Below are positions 9,971 through 18,151 of a stretch of DNA of 20,000 bases, piece by piece. The notes beneath the pieces are model-generated. The model ran no database searches. It was not told where the DNA came from and worked only from the letters and a program-made list of their open reading frames with translations. Position 1 is the first letter of the stretch. Each line of letters begins with the position of its first letter. The stretch comes from Cryptomeria japonica. Lineage: Eukaryota; Streptophyta; Pinopsida; Cupressales; Cupressaceae. The translations under genes were made by a program, and so were the position numbers. The stretch lies in the NCBI RefSeq assembly GCF_030272615.1, contig NW_026728923.1:215001-235000 (forward strand), given 5' to 3'.

Positions 9971-10100
9971 TCATACATGCGTAGCCTGCAGGAGCAATTA
10001 GGACATCGACCCCAACTTTCGGCTTCTAAACGAAAACAAGGTCTTTGAGGTTGGTGTAATGCGAACAACTAGGGGAGTCAACCCATCAAACCCAACACCT

Positions 10101-10127
10101 CCCCTATATAAGCTATTTGTCTGATTC
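10101..10127 (-). promoter_or_regulatory. Promoter-like core 9 (putative Pol I, leftward)
   Basis: The core is unchanged; the flanking GTCGAC has become GTCAAC in this unit. Confidence 0.5.
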
Positions 10128-10257
10128 TCATACATGTGTAGTCTACAGGAGCAATTAGGACATCGACCCCAACTTTTGACTTCTTAACGAAAACAAGGTC
10201 TTTGAGGTTGACGTAATGCGCACAACCAGGGGAGTCGACCCATCAAACCCAACACCT

Positions 10258-10284
10258 CCCCTATATAAGCTATTTGTCCGATTC
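10258..10284 (-). promoter_or_regulatory. Promoter-like core 10 (putative Pol I, leftward)
   Basis: The core is unchanged and the flanking GGGGAGTCGACCC is intact. Confidence 0.5.
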
Positions 10285-10414
10285 TCATACATGTGTAGCC
10301 TACAGGAGCCATTAGGACATTGACCCCAACTTTTGACTTCTTAACGAAAACAAGGTCTTTGAGGTTGGCGTAATGCGCACAACCAAGGGAGTTGACCCAT
10401 CAAACCCAACACCT

Positions 10415-10441
10415 CCCCTATATAAGCTATTTGTCTGATTC
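10415..10441 (-). promoter_or_regulatory. Promoter-like core 11 (putative Pol I, leftward)
   Basis: The core is unchanged, but the flanking arm is GGGAGTTGACCC, which shortens the stem to 5 bp and destroys GTCGAC. Confidence 0.48.
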
Positions 10442-10634
10442 TCATACATGTGTAGCCTGCAACAACGATTAGGACATCCACCCCAACTTCTGAATTCGTC
10501 TGCGTTGACCGCACCAAAGGTGCACGCCTTGGTGCTCACCAAAATCCGACTTCCGACTTCTTCTGCTATGCGGGGTCTTTGAGGTTGGCGCAGTGCGCAC
10601 AACCAGGGGAGTCAACCCACCGAATGCAACACCT

Positions 10635-10661
10635 CCCCTATATAAGCTATTTGTCTGATTC
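10635..10661 (-). promoter_or_regulatory. Promoter-like core 12 (putative Pol I, leftward)
   Basis: The core is unchanged. It follows the 63-bp insertion that lengthens the preceding interval to 220 bp. Confidence 0.5.
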
Positions 10662-10791
10662 TCATACATGCGTAGACTGCAGCAATGATTAGGACATCCA
10701 CCCCAACTTTTGACTTCTTAAACAAGACAGGGTCTTTGAAGTTGGTGCAGTGCACACAACCAGGGGAGTCGACCCATCAAACGCAACACCT

Positions 10792-10819
10792 CCCCTATAT
10801 AAAGCTATTTGTCCGATTC
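10792..10819 (-). promoter_or_regulatory. Promoter-like core 13, one-base insertion
   Basis: This rightmost copy has TATATAAAGC in place of TATATAAGC, an extra A on the + strand. On the - strand TATATAGGGG is intact, but its distance to the conserved upstream GACAAATA segment grows by one base. Confidence 0.45.
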
Positions 10820-10886
10820 TCATACGTGTAGTCTGCAGCAGCGATTAGGACATCGACCCCAACTTCCGAATTCGTTTGCATTGACC

Positions 10887-11036
10887 GCACCAAAGGTGCA
10901 CGCCTTGGTGTGCACCTTGGAGTGCACTTTGGTGCTCACCTCGGTGCACACTTTGGTGTGCACCTCGGTGTGCACCAAAGGTGCGCACCTTGGAGCGCAC
11001 CAAAGGTGTACACTTTGGAGCGCACCACATAGGGTC
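10887..11036. repeat. GGTGCACC/GGTGCGCACC short-repeat expansion
   Basis: Alternating short blocks such as CCTTGGTGTGCACC, CTTGGAGTGCAC, CTCGGTGTGCACC and CCAAAGGTGCGCACC occur at about 10-20 bp intervals within a 157-bp-type unit. It sits at the site corresponding to the minisatellite of 9189-9815 but has evolved a different local pattern. Confidence 0.75.
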
Positions 11037-12775
11037 TTTGAGAGGTTGGCGCAGTGCGCACACCAAGGTGGGTGTTGAGGTGCGTGCCGAGGTGGGTGGG
11101 TGCTAGGGTGCGCTCCATGGTGGGTGCCAGGGTGGGTGCGTGCTAGGGTGGATTCCAAAGAGGGTCATAGGGTGGGTGCCAAGGTGGGTTGGTGATATAG
11201 TGGGTTCAAAGGTGGGTACTAGGGTGGGTTCCAAGGTGGGTCACAAGTTGGGTGCCAGGATGCGTGGGTGTTAGGTTGGGTGCCAAGGTGGGCTCCTGCG
11301 TGGGTGGGTGCTAGGGTGGGTTTCAAGGTGGACGCGAGGGCGGGTGCCAAGGTGGGTAACAAGTTGGGTGTTAGGATGGGTGAGTGCTAGAGTGGGTGCC
11401 AAGGTGGGTGGGTGCTAAGGTGGATGCCAAGGTGGTTCACAGGGTGGGTGGGTTCTAGGGTGAGTTCCAAGGTGGGTCACAGGTTTAGTGCTAGGGTGCG
11501 TGTCAAGGCGGGTGTCGAGGTGCCTGGGTGCTAGGGTGTGGATGCCAATGTGGGTCATAGGGTGGGTACTAGGGTGGGCTGCAATGTGGGTGCCAAGGTG
11601 GGTAACATGCTCGGTTGGTTCTAAATTGGGTGTCAGGGTGGGTGTGCACCCACCTTGCCCGAGGTGGGTGCCAAGGTGCCAGTGTGGGTGGGTGCTAAGG
11701 TGGATGCCAAGGTGGGTGAGAAGGTGGGTGATAGGTTGAGTGGTAGGATGGGTGGGTGCCAAGATGGGTCACAGGGTGGGTGCAAGGGTGGGTAGGTGCT
11801 AGGGTTGGTGTCAGGGTGGGTGGGTGCTAGGTTGGGTTCCAAGGTGGGTGCGAGGGTGAGTGTCAAGGTGGGTCACAGGTTAGGTGCTAGGATGGGTGAG
11901 TGCTAGGGTGCAAAGGTGCCAGGGTGGGTGCTAGGATGGGTCGATGCTAGGGTGAGTGGCAAGGTGGGTCCACAAGTGTCAAGGTGGGTGCCGAGGTGGG
12001 TGCCAACTTGGGTTCCAAGGTGGGTGCCAAGTGGGCGACTGCTATGGTGGATGCCAAGGTGGGTCACGGGGTGGGTGCCAAGTTGCTAGGTTGTGTTCCA
12101 AGGTGGGTGCCAACGTGGCTGCTAGGGTGCGTGGGTTAAAGGGTGTGTCACAACGTGGGTGCCAGGATGGGTGCGCACCCACACTGGCCAAGACGGGTGC
12201 AAGGTTGGGTTCCAAGCCCGGTCACAGGCTGGGTGCTAGGATGGGTGGGTGCCAAGGTGGGCACCAGGGTGGGTGCACCCACCCTGGCCAAGGTGGGTCA
12301 CGGGGTGGGTCCTAGGGTGGGTAACAGGGTGGGTACTAAGGTGCGTGCCAAGGTGGGTCATGGGGTGGGTGCCAAGGTGGGCACCAGGGTGGGTGTGCAC
12401 CAACCCTAGCCAGGGTAGGTCACGGGGTGGTTGTCGGGGTGGGCGTCAAGGAGCCAAGGTGGGTGGCAAGTAGCCAAGTTGCGTGCCAAGGTGGGTGTCG
12501 GGGTGGGTGCCAAGGATCCAAGGTGGGTGCCAAGGAACCAAGGTGGGTGTCTGGGTGGGTGCCGAGGTGGGAGCCAGGGTGGGTCCCAAGGTGAGTGCAA
12601 AGGTGGGTGCCAGGGTCAAGGTGAGTGCCAATGTGGGTTCCAAGGTGCCAGGGTCAGGGTGAGTGCCAATGTGGGTTCAAAGGTGCTAAGTTGGGTGCGA
12701 GGTTGGGTGCGAGGGTGGGTGGGTGCCAAGGTGTGCTAGGTGGAAGCCCGGGTGGGTCGGCATCCCATGGGTGTC
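11037..12775. repeat. G-rich GGTGGGT minisatellite
   Basis: About 1.7 kb is made of imperfect copies of GTGCCAAGGTGGGT and GGGTGCTAGGGTGGGT, with scattered GGGTCACA variants and occasional GTGCACCCACCCTGGCC interruptions. There is no fixed long period. The + strand is strongly G-over-C biased and contains four-tract runs such as 11302-11320 (GGG-T-GGG-TGCTA-GGG-T-GGG), which match the quadruplex consensus. Frames of 60-120 codons on both strands are low-complexity artefacts. Confidence 0.9.
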
Positions 12776-12784
12776 GAGTTGGGT

Positions 12785-13140
12785 GCCTGATGGGTGCTTC
12801 TTGTCAAGTTTTAGTCGTCGGGACTCATTTCGAGCCTTAGAGGTCGTTTCTTGTCCGGTTGCCCTGTCTTCGACCTGGGAACCCAATTTTGGTCCTCGGG
12901 TCCCATTTTTTTTTGTCTCGCATCCCACTTTTGGCCTGTGGCCTTTTCGGGGTCGATTCTCGTTTTGGGCATCAGAGCATGTTTCTTCTCCTAAAACCCA
13001 ATATTTGTTTATTAAGTCTCGGAACACATTTTTGTTCTCGTGGACCCATCATGGGTCTTGGAACGCATTTGTGGTCCTTGGGTCCCATTTTGCATCCCGA
13101 AACTTGTGTTTTGGTGCTTGATCCCTATTTTGGGTGCCCA
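12785..13140. repeat. T-rich spacer of degenerate ~20-40-bp repeats
   Basis: Loosely repeated phrases such as TCCTCGGGTCCCATTTTT, TCTCGCATCCCACTTTTGG and CCTTGGGTCCCATTTTGCA recur across this stretch. It is the most AT-rich part of the 5S-bearing unit and separates the G-rich tract from the 5S upstream region. I see no gene in it. Confidence 0.55.
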
Positions 13141-13501
13141 CCTTGCACCAAGTGCGCACCCGGGGCAAACCGAGCGCCTTGGTGCACCGGGGCAAGATCG
13201 AGCGTGCACCCGAGGCGCCCCGAACATGCACCAAGGTGCACTCGGCCCACATGTGAGCGCAGGTCGTTGCGCCCGAGGTGGTGTGTGGGCACCGCGTTGC
13301 AGACGGGACACTGCACGCACACGACGCCCCGTCCAGGTGCACGCACGTAGGCCGGGCCGGGTGCACACCCGACGCCCTAGCAAGGTGCGCGCACCCGGGC
13401 AGGGCTCACACTTGGCGAACGGGGCGCACTTCGCGAGGGAGGGTGTGCACCTCGACGGGGGTGGGTGGCCGGGGTGGATTCGCACGTGGGTCGCGGTTTG
13501 C
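13141..13501. other. GC-rich 5S upstream region
   Basis: GC-rich sequence with scattered GGTGCACC and GTGCGCACCCGGGGCAAACCGAGC-type elements (from about 13152) leads into the 5S gene. The CACCCGGGGCAAACCG phrase is the same one amplified many times at 14290-18100, so the downstream repeats probably share this origin. No gene is recognised. Confidence 0.6.
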
Positions 13502-13529
13502 TAAGTACACACTGCGACAAGCTCATAAC
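13502..13529 (+). promoter_or_regulatory. 5S upstream promoter elements
   Basis: Plant 5S genes commonly have a TATA-like element near -28, a GC dinucleotide near -12 and a C at -1. Here TAAGTACA begins at -28, GC occurs at -16 and -9, and the base at -1 is C. The fit is fair; the same bases precede the second 5S gene. Confidence 0.6.
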
Positions 13530-13648
13530 GGGTGCGATCATACCAGCGTTAGTGCACCGGATCCCATCAGAACTCCGCAGTTAAGCGCGCTTGGGCCGGA
13601 GTAGTACTGGGATGGGTGACCTCCCGGGAAGTCCCGGTGTTGCACCCT
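13530..13648 (+). rRNA. 5S ribosomal RNA, copy 1
   Basis: This is a complete plant 5S rRNA gene, the 5S component of the large ribosomal subunit, transcribed by Pol III from an internal promoter. Recognisable parts are GGGTGCGATCATACCAGC at the 5' end, CACCGGATCCCATCAGAAC, the box A region AGTTAAGCGCGCTTGGGC, the intermediate element AGTAGTACTGGG, the box C region GATGGGTGACCTCCCGGG, and a GTTGCACCC end. Helix I pairs perfectly (GGGTGC with GCACCC). Compared with the common angiosperm sequence, CGAG/CTCG is replaced by CCGG/CCGG, a paired change that keeps the helix. This and GCGTTAGTGC point to a non-angiosperm-like 5S. No disabling change is visible, so I infer a functional gene. Confidence 0.97.
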
Positions 13649-13660
13649 TTCTTAGTTTTT
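13648..13660 (+). terminator. 5S Pol III T-run terminator, copy 1
   Basis: The gene is followed by TTTCTTAGTTTTT. The first T run is broken by a C at 13651; a five-T run follows at 13656-13660. Pol III terminates at T runs of four or more, so the second run would be the effective stop in this copy. Confidence 0.8.
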
Positions 13661-14100
13661 CGCCGGGCGTCGCAATGCTATTTGAATAAACCTTTTGCCC
13701 GTTTGCGTTCTCGTCGGGGCCGGGCCGGGCCGGGGTGCGCTGCCCGCACTACCGCGCGCGCGGGGGCGACACCGAGCGCGCACCCGAGGCGCCCCGAGCA
13801 CACAGGCCACGGTGCAACCCGGGCGTTGTGCGCGCACCCCGGTGCGCCCGAGGTGCTGCGCGCGCACCCAGGTGAAATCGGTGTGCACCTCGGCCAGTGC
13901 GCGCTCGGTCGAGTCGCGCACGTTGGCCAAGGTGCACGGTGATGTTTCTTACTCTAAGGTTCCGCACCAGACGCCCGGGACAGGTGAGCGAAGCTGGGCG
14001 GGGCCGGGTGCGCGGCCGGGGCAGGTGCACGCAGCTGGAGAGAGCTTTGGAGCACACCAGAGGTGCGCACCTTGGAGCACACTTCGGAGCGCACCAATGA
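13661..14100. other. GC-rich 5S downstream spacer
   Basis: The spacer holds GGGCCGGGCCGGGCCGGGG and CGCGCGCGCGGGGG tracts followed by GGTGCAC/GTGCGCGC-type short repeats. There is no coding or RNA gene. The first 306 bp recur after the second 5S gene up to the window end. Confidence 0.6.
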
Positions 14101-14103
14101 TGC

Positions 14104-14210
14104 GCTCCATTCAAAAGTTTCCTGAAAAGGCAAAAAAAGTTGAGATTATAGAATTTCCCACTTGAGAGATTGTAAAAAAAAAAAATTTAAAATGAAGGAA
14201 ACGCGGGTGC
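14104..14210. repeat. AT-rich block 1 (divergent member)
   Basis: This is the first and most diverged of seven AT-rich blocks. It shares GATGCGCTCC, TTTCCTGAAAAGGCAAAAAA, GAGATT and AACGCGGGTGCCA with the others. A run of 12 A residues lies at about 14174-14185. It interrupts an otherwise very GC-rich repeat region. Confidence 0.7.
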
Positions 14211-14833
14211 CAAGGTGTGCGCGCCCGGGTGCGCAGCCCAGCCAAGGTGTGCGCACCAAGGCGCCCACCCTGGCGAAGGTGCACGCAAGGTGCGCACCCG
14301 AGGCAAACCGGACAATTAACCCAACTTTCGACTTCGCGCGCACCTGCGCACCTTGGAGCGCACTTCGGAGCGCTCCTTGTTGCGCACCAATCTTGGGCAC
14401 CTCGGAGTGCACCATGGCGCCCACCAAGGTGCGCACCCGGGGCAAACCGAGCTCCGACTTCGTGCGCACCTTGGAGCGCACGAAAGGTGCGCACCATGGC
14501 GCCCACCAAGGTGCGCAGCCCAGCCAAGGCGTGCGCATCAAGGTGCGCACCCTGGCGAAGGTGCGCACCCGGGGCAAACCGAGCTCCGACTTCGTGCGCA
14601 CCTTGGAGCGCACAAAGGGTGCGCAACCCAGCCAAGGTGTGCGCACCCCGGGCAAACCGAGCTCCGAATCGTGCGCACCTTGGAGCACACTTCGGAGCCC
14701 TCCTTGGTGCGCACCGATGTTGCGCACCTCGGAGCGCACCCGGGGAAAACAATGCAATTAACCCGACTTTCGACTTCGTGGGCACCTCGGAGCGCTCTCG
14801 GGTTCGCACCTCGGAGCACACCGAGGTGCGCAC
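14211..14833. repeat. GGTGCGCACC-family repeats, irregular
   Basis: This stretch is composed of phrases such as CACCTTGGAGCGCAC, CACCATGGCGCCCACC, AGCCCAGCCAAGG, CACCCGGGGCAAACCGAGC and TCCGACTTCGTGCGCACC in variable order. The same phrases make the regular 207-bp composite that follows, so this looks like the less regular edge of one repeat field. Long open frames cross it on both strands without any protein motif. Confidence 0.75.
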
Positions 14834-14888
14834 CTTTGATGCGCTGCCTTCACCAATTTCCAGAAAAGGCAAGAAAACATTGAGAAGG
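14834..14888. repeat. AT-rich block 2 (truncated)
   Basis: It begins TTTGATGCGCTGCCTTCACC and keeps AATTTCCAGAAAAGGCAAGAAAA but then returns to GC-rich sequence. It lacks the TTCCGTTTT hairpin half found in the later blocks. Confidence 0.75.
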
Positions 14889-16318
14889 TGTGCGCACCGA
14901 GGTGCCCACCCTGGCGAAGGTGCACGCGAGGTGCGCACCCGGGGCAAACCGGGCTCCGACTTCGTGCACGCCATGCTGCGCACCTTGGAGGGCCATGGTG
15001 CGCACCTTGGAGCACACTTCGGAGCGCTCAATGGTGCCCAACCCAGCCAAGGTGCCCACCGCGGCGAAGGTGCACGCGAGGTGCGCACCCGGGGCAAACC
15101 GGGCTCCGACTTCGTGCACGCCGCACCTTGGAGCACACTTCGGAGCGCTCCTTGGTGCGCACCAGGGCGCGCAACCCAGCCGAGGTGCCCACCCCGGCGA
15201 AGGTGCACGCGGGGTGCGCACCCGAGGCAAACCGGGCTCCGACTTCGTGCACGCCATGGTGCCCACCGCGGCGAAGGTGCACGCGAGGTGCGCACCCGGG
15301 GCAAACCGGGCTCCGACTTCGTGCACGCCGCACCTTGGAGCACACTTCGGAGCGCTCCTTGGTGCGCACCAGGGCGCGCAACCCAGCCGAGGTGCCCACC
15401 CCGGCGAAGGTGCACGCGAGGTGCGCACCCGGGGCAAACCGGGCTCCGACTTCGTGCACGCCATGGTGCCCACCGCGGCGAAGGTGCACGCGAGGTGCGC
15501 ACCCGGGGCAAACCGGGCTCCGACTTCGTGCACGCCGCACCTTGGAGCACACTTCGGAGCGCTCCTTGGTGCGCACCATGGTGCCCACCAGGGCGCGCAA
15601 CCCCGCCGAAGGTGCACGCGAGGTGCGCACCCGGGGCAAACCGGGCTCCGACTTCGTGCACGCCGCACCTTGGAGCACACTTCGGAGCGCTCCTTGGTGC
15701 GCACCAGGGCGCGCAACCCCGCCGAAGGTGCACGCGAGGTGCGCACCCGGGGCAAACCGGGCTCCGACTTCGTGCACGCCATGGTGCGCACCAGGGTGCC
15801 CACCGCGGCGAAGGTGCGCACCCGGGGCAAACCGGGCTCCGACTTCGTGCACGCCGCACCTTGGAGCACACTTCGGAGCGCTCCTTGGTGCGCACCAGGG
15901 CGCGCAACCCAGCCGAGGTGCCCACCCCGGCGAAGGTGCACGCGAGGTGCGCACCCGGGGCAAACCGGGCTCCGACTTCGTGCACGCCATGGTGCCCACC
16001 GCGGCGAAGGTGCGCACCCGGGGCAAACCGGGCTAGGACTTCGTGCACGCCGCACCTTGGAGCACACTTCGGAGCGCTCCTTGGTGCGCACCATGGTGCC
16101 CACCAGGCCGCGCAACCCAGCCAAGGTGTGCGCACCAAGGTGCACGCGAGGTGCGCACCCGGGGCAAACCGGGGTCCGGCTTCGTGCACGCCGCACCTTG
16201 GAGCACACATCGGGGCGCTCCCGGGTTCGCACCGGCGTTGCGCACCGTGGTGGGCACCTCGGAGCGCACCGTGGTGGGCACCTCGGAGCACACCAAGGTG
16301 GGCAGCGAGGTGCGCACC
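14889..16318. repeat. 207-bp composite tandem repeat (133 + 74 bp)
   Basis: The phrase GCAAACCGGGCTCCGAC (with small variants) begins at 14944, 15094, 15227, 15301, 15434, 15508, 15636, 15752, 15827, 15960, 16023 and 16164. Spacings alternate around 133 and 74 bp in the best-ordered part, a 207-bp composite, and become irregular to the right. The longer half contains CACCTTGGAGCACACTTCGG and CAGGGCGCGCAACCCAGCC; the shorter contains CATGGTGCCCACCGCGGCG. Because 207 is divisible by three and the units lack stops, frames of 330-730 codons are open on both strands; I reject these as genes. Confidence 0.9.
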
Positions 16319-16428
16319 TTTGATGCGATGCCTTCACTAATTTCCATAAAAGGCAAAAGAAAACGAGATTTTAAAATTTCCGTTTTGAAAGATAGTGAGA
16401 AAAAGGGAATGCTGGTGCCATCTTGAGC
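16319..16428. repeat. AT-rich block 3
   Basis: The block begins TTTGATGCGATGCCTTCACT, continues through AATTTCC, an A-rich run, TTTTAAAATTTCCG, GAAAGATAGTGAG and ends GTGCCATCTTGAGCCCG. The terminal inverted half is mutated here (AAAAAGGGAA in place of AAAAACGGAA). Confidence 0.85.
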
Positions 16429-16812
16429 CCGCCCTGGTGCGCAGCCCAGCCAAGGTGTGCGCACCAAGGTGCCCACCCTGGCGAAGGTGCGCGCCCGGGC
16501 AATTAACCCAACTTCCAACTTCGCGCGCGCCAGGGTGGGAGCGCACCCAACAACCGGGCCTGGGAAGAGCCAATGCGAGAAACCCCACCAAACGCTCTGA
16601 CAAAAAAAGAGGGGGCGCTCCAGTAACCCCGCTTCGGAGCGCACCCTGGGCAAACCCAGCCAGGGTGCCCACCCCGGCCAAGGTGCAGGCGAGGTGCGCA
16701 CCCGGGGCAAACCGGGCTCCGACAACGTGCACGCCGCACCTTGGAGCACACTTCGTAGCGCTCCCGGGTGCGCACCTCAGAGCACACCAAGGTGGGCAGC
16801 GAGGTGCGCACC
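16429..16812. repeat. Composite repeat with CCAATGCGAGAAACC segment, copy 1
   Basis: GC-rich GGTGCGCACC-type sequence surrounds a distinctive segment (about 16500-16630: CAATTAACCC, GGGCCTGGGAAGAGCC, GAAACCCCACCAAACGCTC, a seven-A run). That segment recurs at about 16980-17100. Together with blocks 3 and 4 it defines a unit of about 494 bp. Confidence 0.8.
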
Positions 16813-16922
16813 TTTGATGCGCTGCCTTCACTAATTTCCAGAAAAGGCAAAAAAAAGAGGAGATTTTAAAATTTCCGTTTTGAAAGATAGTGAAAAAAAC
16901 GGAACGCGGGTGCCATCTTGAG
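16813..16922. repeat. AT-rich block 4 with terminal hairpin
   Basis: It is closely similar to block 5. The inverted pair TTCCGTTTT (16873-16881) and AAAACGGAA (16896-16904) could form a 9-bp stem around GAAAGATAGTG. Confidence 0.87.
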
Positions 16923-17282
16923 CCCGCCCGGGTGCACAGCCCAGGTAAGGTGCCCACCCTGGCAAAGGTGCGCACCCGGGCAATTAACCCTACTTCCGAC
17001 TTCGTGCGCGCCAGGGTGGCAACCGGGCCTGGGAAGAGCCAATGCGAGAAACCCCACCAAACGCTCCGACAAAAAAAGAGGCGGCGCTCCAATAACCCCG
17101 CTTCGGAGCGCAGCCGGGGCAAACCCAGCCAAGGTGCCCACCCCGACGAAGGTGCACGCGAGGTGCGCACCCGGGGCAAACCGGGCTCCGACAACGTGCA
17201 CGCAGCACCTTGGAGCACACTTCGAAGCACTCCCGGGTGCCCACCGGCGTTGCGCACCGTGGTGGGCAGCGAGGTGCGCACC
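16923..17282. repeat. Composite repeat with CCAATGCGAGAAACC segment, copy 2
   Basis: This is the second copy of the 16429-16812 arrangement, shortened. It contains the same CAATTAACCC, GGGCCTGGGAAGAGCC and CACCAAACGCTC landmarks and a single GCAAACCGGGCTCCGAC phrase. Confidence 0.8.
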
Positions 17283-17393
17283 TTTGATGCGCTGCCTTCA
17301 CTAATTTCCAGAAAAGGCAAAAAAAAATGAGATTTTAAAATTTCCGTTTTGAAAGATAGTGAAAAAAACGGAACGCGGGTGCCATCTTGAGCC
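17283..17393. repeat. AT-rich block 5 with terminal hairpin
   Basis: The block keeps the TTCCGTTTT (17342-17350) and AAAACGGAA (17365-17373) inverted pair. It lies 470 bp after block 4. Confidence 0.87.
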
Positions 17394-17637
17394 CGCCCTG
17401 GTGCGCAGCCCAGGCAAGGCATGCGCACCAAGGTGCCCACCCGCGGTGCACGCCCGGGGCAAACCGGGCTCCGACTTCGTGCAGGCCGCACCTTGGAGCA
17501 CACTTCGGAGCGCTCCTTGGTGCGCACCATGGTGCCCACCAGGGCGCACCCGGGGCAAACCGGGCTCCGACTTCGTGCACGCCGCACCTTGGAGCACACA
17601 TCGGAGCGCTCCCAGGTTCGCACCAGCGTTGCGCACC
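17394..17637. repeat. Short GGTGCGCACC-family composite
   Basis: About 245 bp contains two GCAAACCGGGCTCCGACTTC phrases, CACCTTGGAGCACAC and a GGTTCGCACCAGCGTTGCG end. It is the shortest interval between AT-rich blocks and lacks the CAATTAACCC segment. Confidence 0.8.
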
Positions 17638-17748
17638 TTTGATGCGCTGCCTTCACTAATTTCCAGAAAAGGCAAAAAAAAACGATATTTTAAAATTTCC
17701 GTTCTGAAAGATAGTGAAAAAAACGGAACGCGGGTGCCATCTTGAGCC
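17638..17748. repeat. AT-rich block 6
   Basis: This is the same block with TTCCGTTCTG at 17697, so the terminal stem has one mismatch. It lies 355 bp after block 5. Confidence 0.85.
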
Positions 17749-18151
17749 CTTCCTGGTGCGCAGCCCAGGCAAGTTGTGCGCACCAAGGTGCCCACCCTGG
17801 CGGAGGTGCGCGCCCGGGGCAAACCGGGCTCCGACTTCGTGCACTGCATGGTGCCCACCAAGGCGCGCAACCCAGCCAAGGTGCCCACCGCAGCGAAGGT
17901 GCACGCGAGGTGCGCACCCGAGGTGCACACCCGGGGCAAACCGAGCTCCGACTTCGTGCACGCCGCACCTTGGAGCACACTTCAGAGCGCTCCTTGGTGC
18001 GCACCAGGGCGCGCAACCCAGCCAAGGTGCTCACCCCGGCGAAGGTGCACGCGAGGTGCGCACCCGGGGCAAGCCGGGCTCGGACTTCGTGCACGCCGCA
18101 CCTTGGAGCACACATCGGAGCGCTCCCGGGTTCGCACCAGCATTGCGCACC
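17749..18151. repeat. GGTGCGCACC-family composite
   Basis: The stretch contains the 207-bp-type phrases (ACCAAGGCGCGCAACCCAGCC, CACCGCAGCGAAGG, GCAAACCGAGCTCCGAC) and ends CGGGTTCGCACCAGC like the preceding interval. No gene is seen. Confidence 0.8.

Larger units (their letters stand above)
9882..11029. repeat. 157-bp promoter-bearing tandem units
   Basis: The GGTCTTTGAGGTTGG box lies at 9882, 10039, 10196, 10353, 10573 and 10730, with a final copy at 11030 where the array breaks down. The basic period is 157 bp; the 10353-10573 interval is 220 bp because about 63 bp holding GGTGCACGCC-type sequence is inserted. The unit is the 311-bp unit without its TCATCGG and GGTGCGCACC half. The last interval, from 10887, expands into GGTGCACC-type repeats. 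Confidence 0.93.
12275..13966 (+). repeat. Copy 1 of 6034-bp-offset duplication carrying 5S rRNA
   Basis: This segment recurs at 18309-20000 at a constant offset of 6034 bp. By eye I found two differences in 1692 bp (A12326 versus G18360, C13651 versus T19685) and no indel. The left boundary is GCACCCACCCTGGCCAAGG; sequence to its left differs between copies. The right boundary of the match is set by the window edge, so the duplication may continue. The implied repeat unit is 12275-18308. Confidence 0.95.

Noticed and set aside
9019-10001. Frames of 212-322 codons on both strands at the 38/52-bp minisatellite
   Set aside because: They are translations of the same short repeat in several frames, contain only repeated phrases, and overlap on opposite strands. 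No domain or start context supports a gene.
8142-10819. TATATAAG boxes read as Pol II TATA boxes of LTR retrotransposons
   Set aside because: The repeats are tandem head-to-tail at 311 and 157 bp with no TG...CA termini, primer-binding site or polypurine tract. A Pol II reading on the + strand is still not fully excluded.
10000-11030. SalI-box type repeats like those of the Arabidopsis rDNA spacer
   Set aside because: GTCGAC occurs beside many cores, but it is lost in cores 9 and 11 and the surrounding sequence does not resemble the Arabidopsis elements; a six-base match is not enough.
14111-16340. Frames up to 726 codons (- strand) and 707 codons (+ strand)
   Set aside because: Openness is explained by a stop-poor 207-bp repeat divisible by three. 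Products are low-complexity and mutually overlapping.
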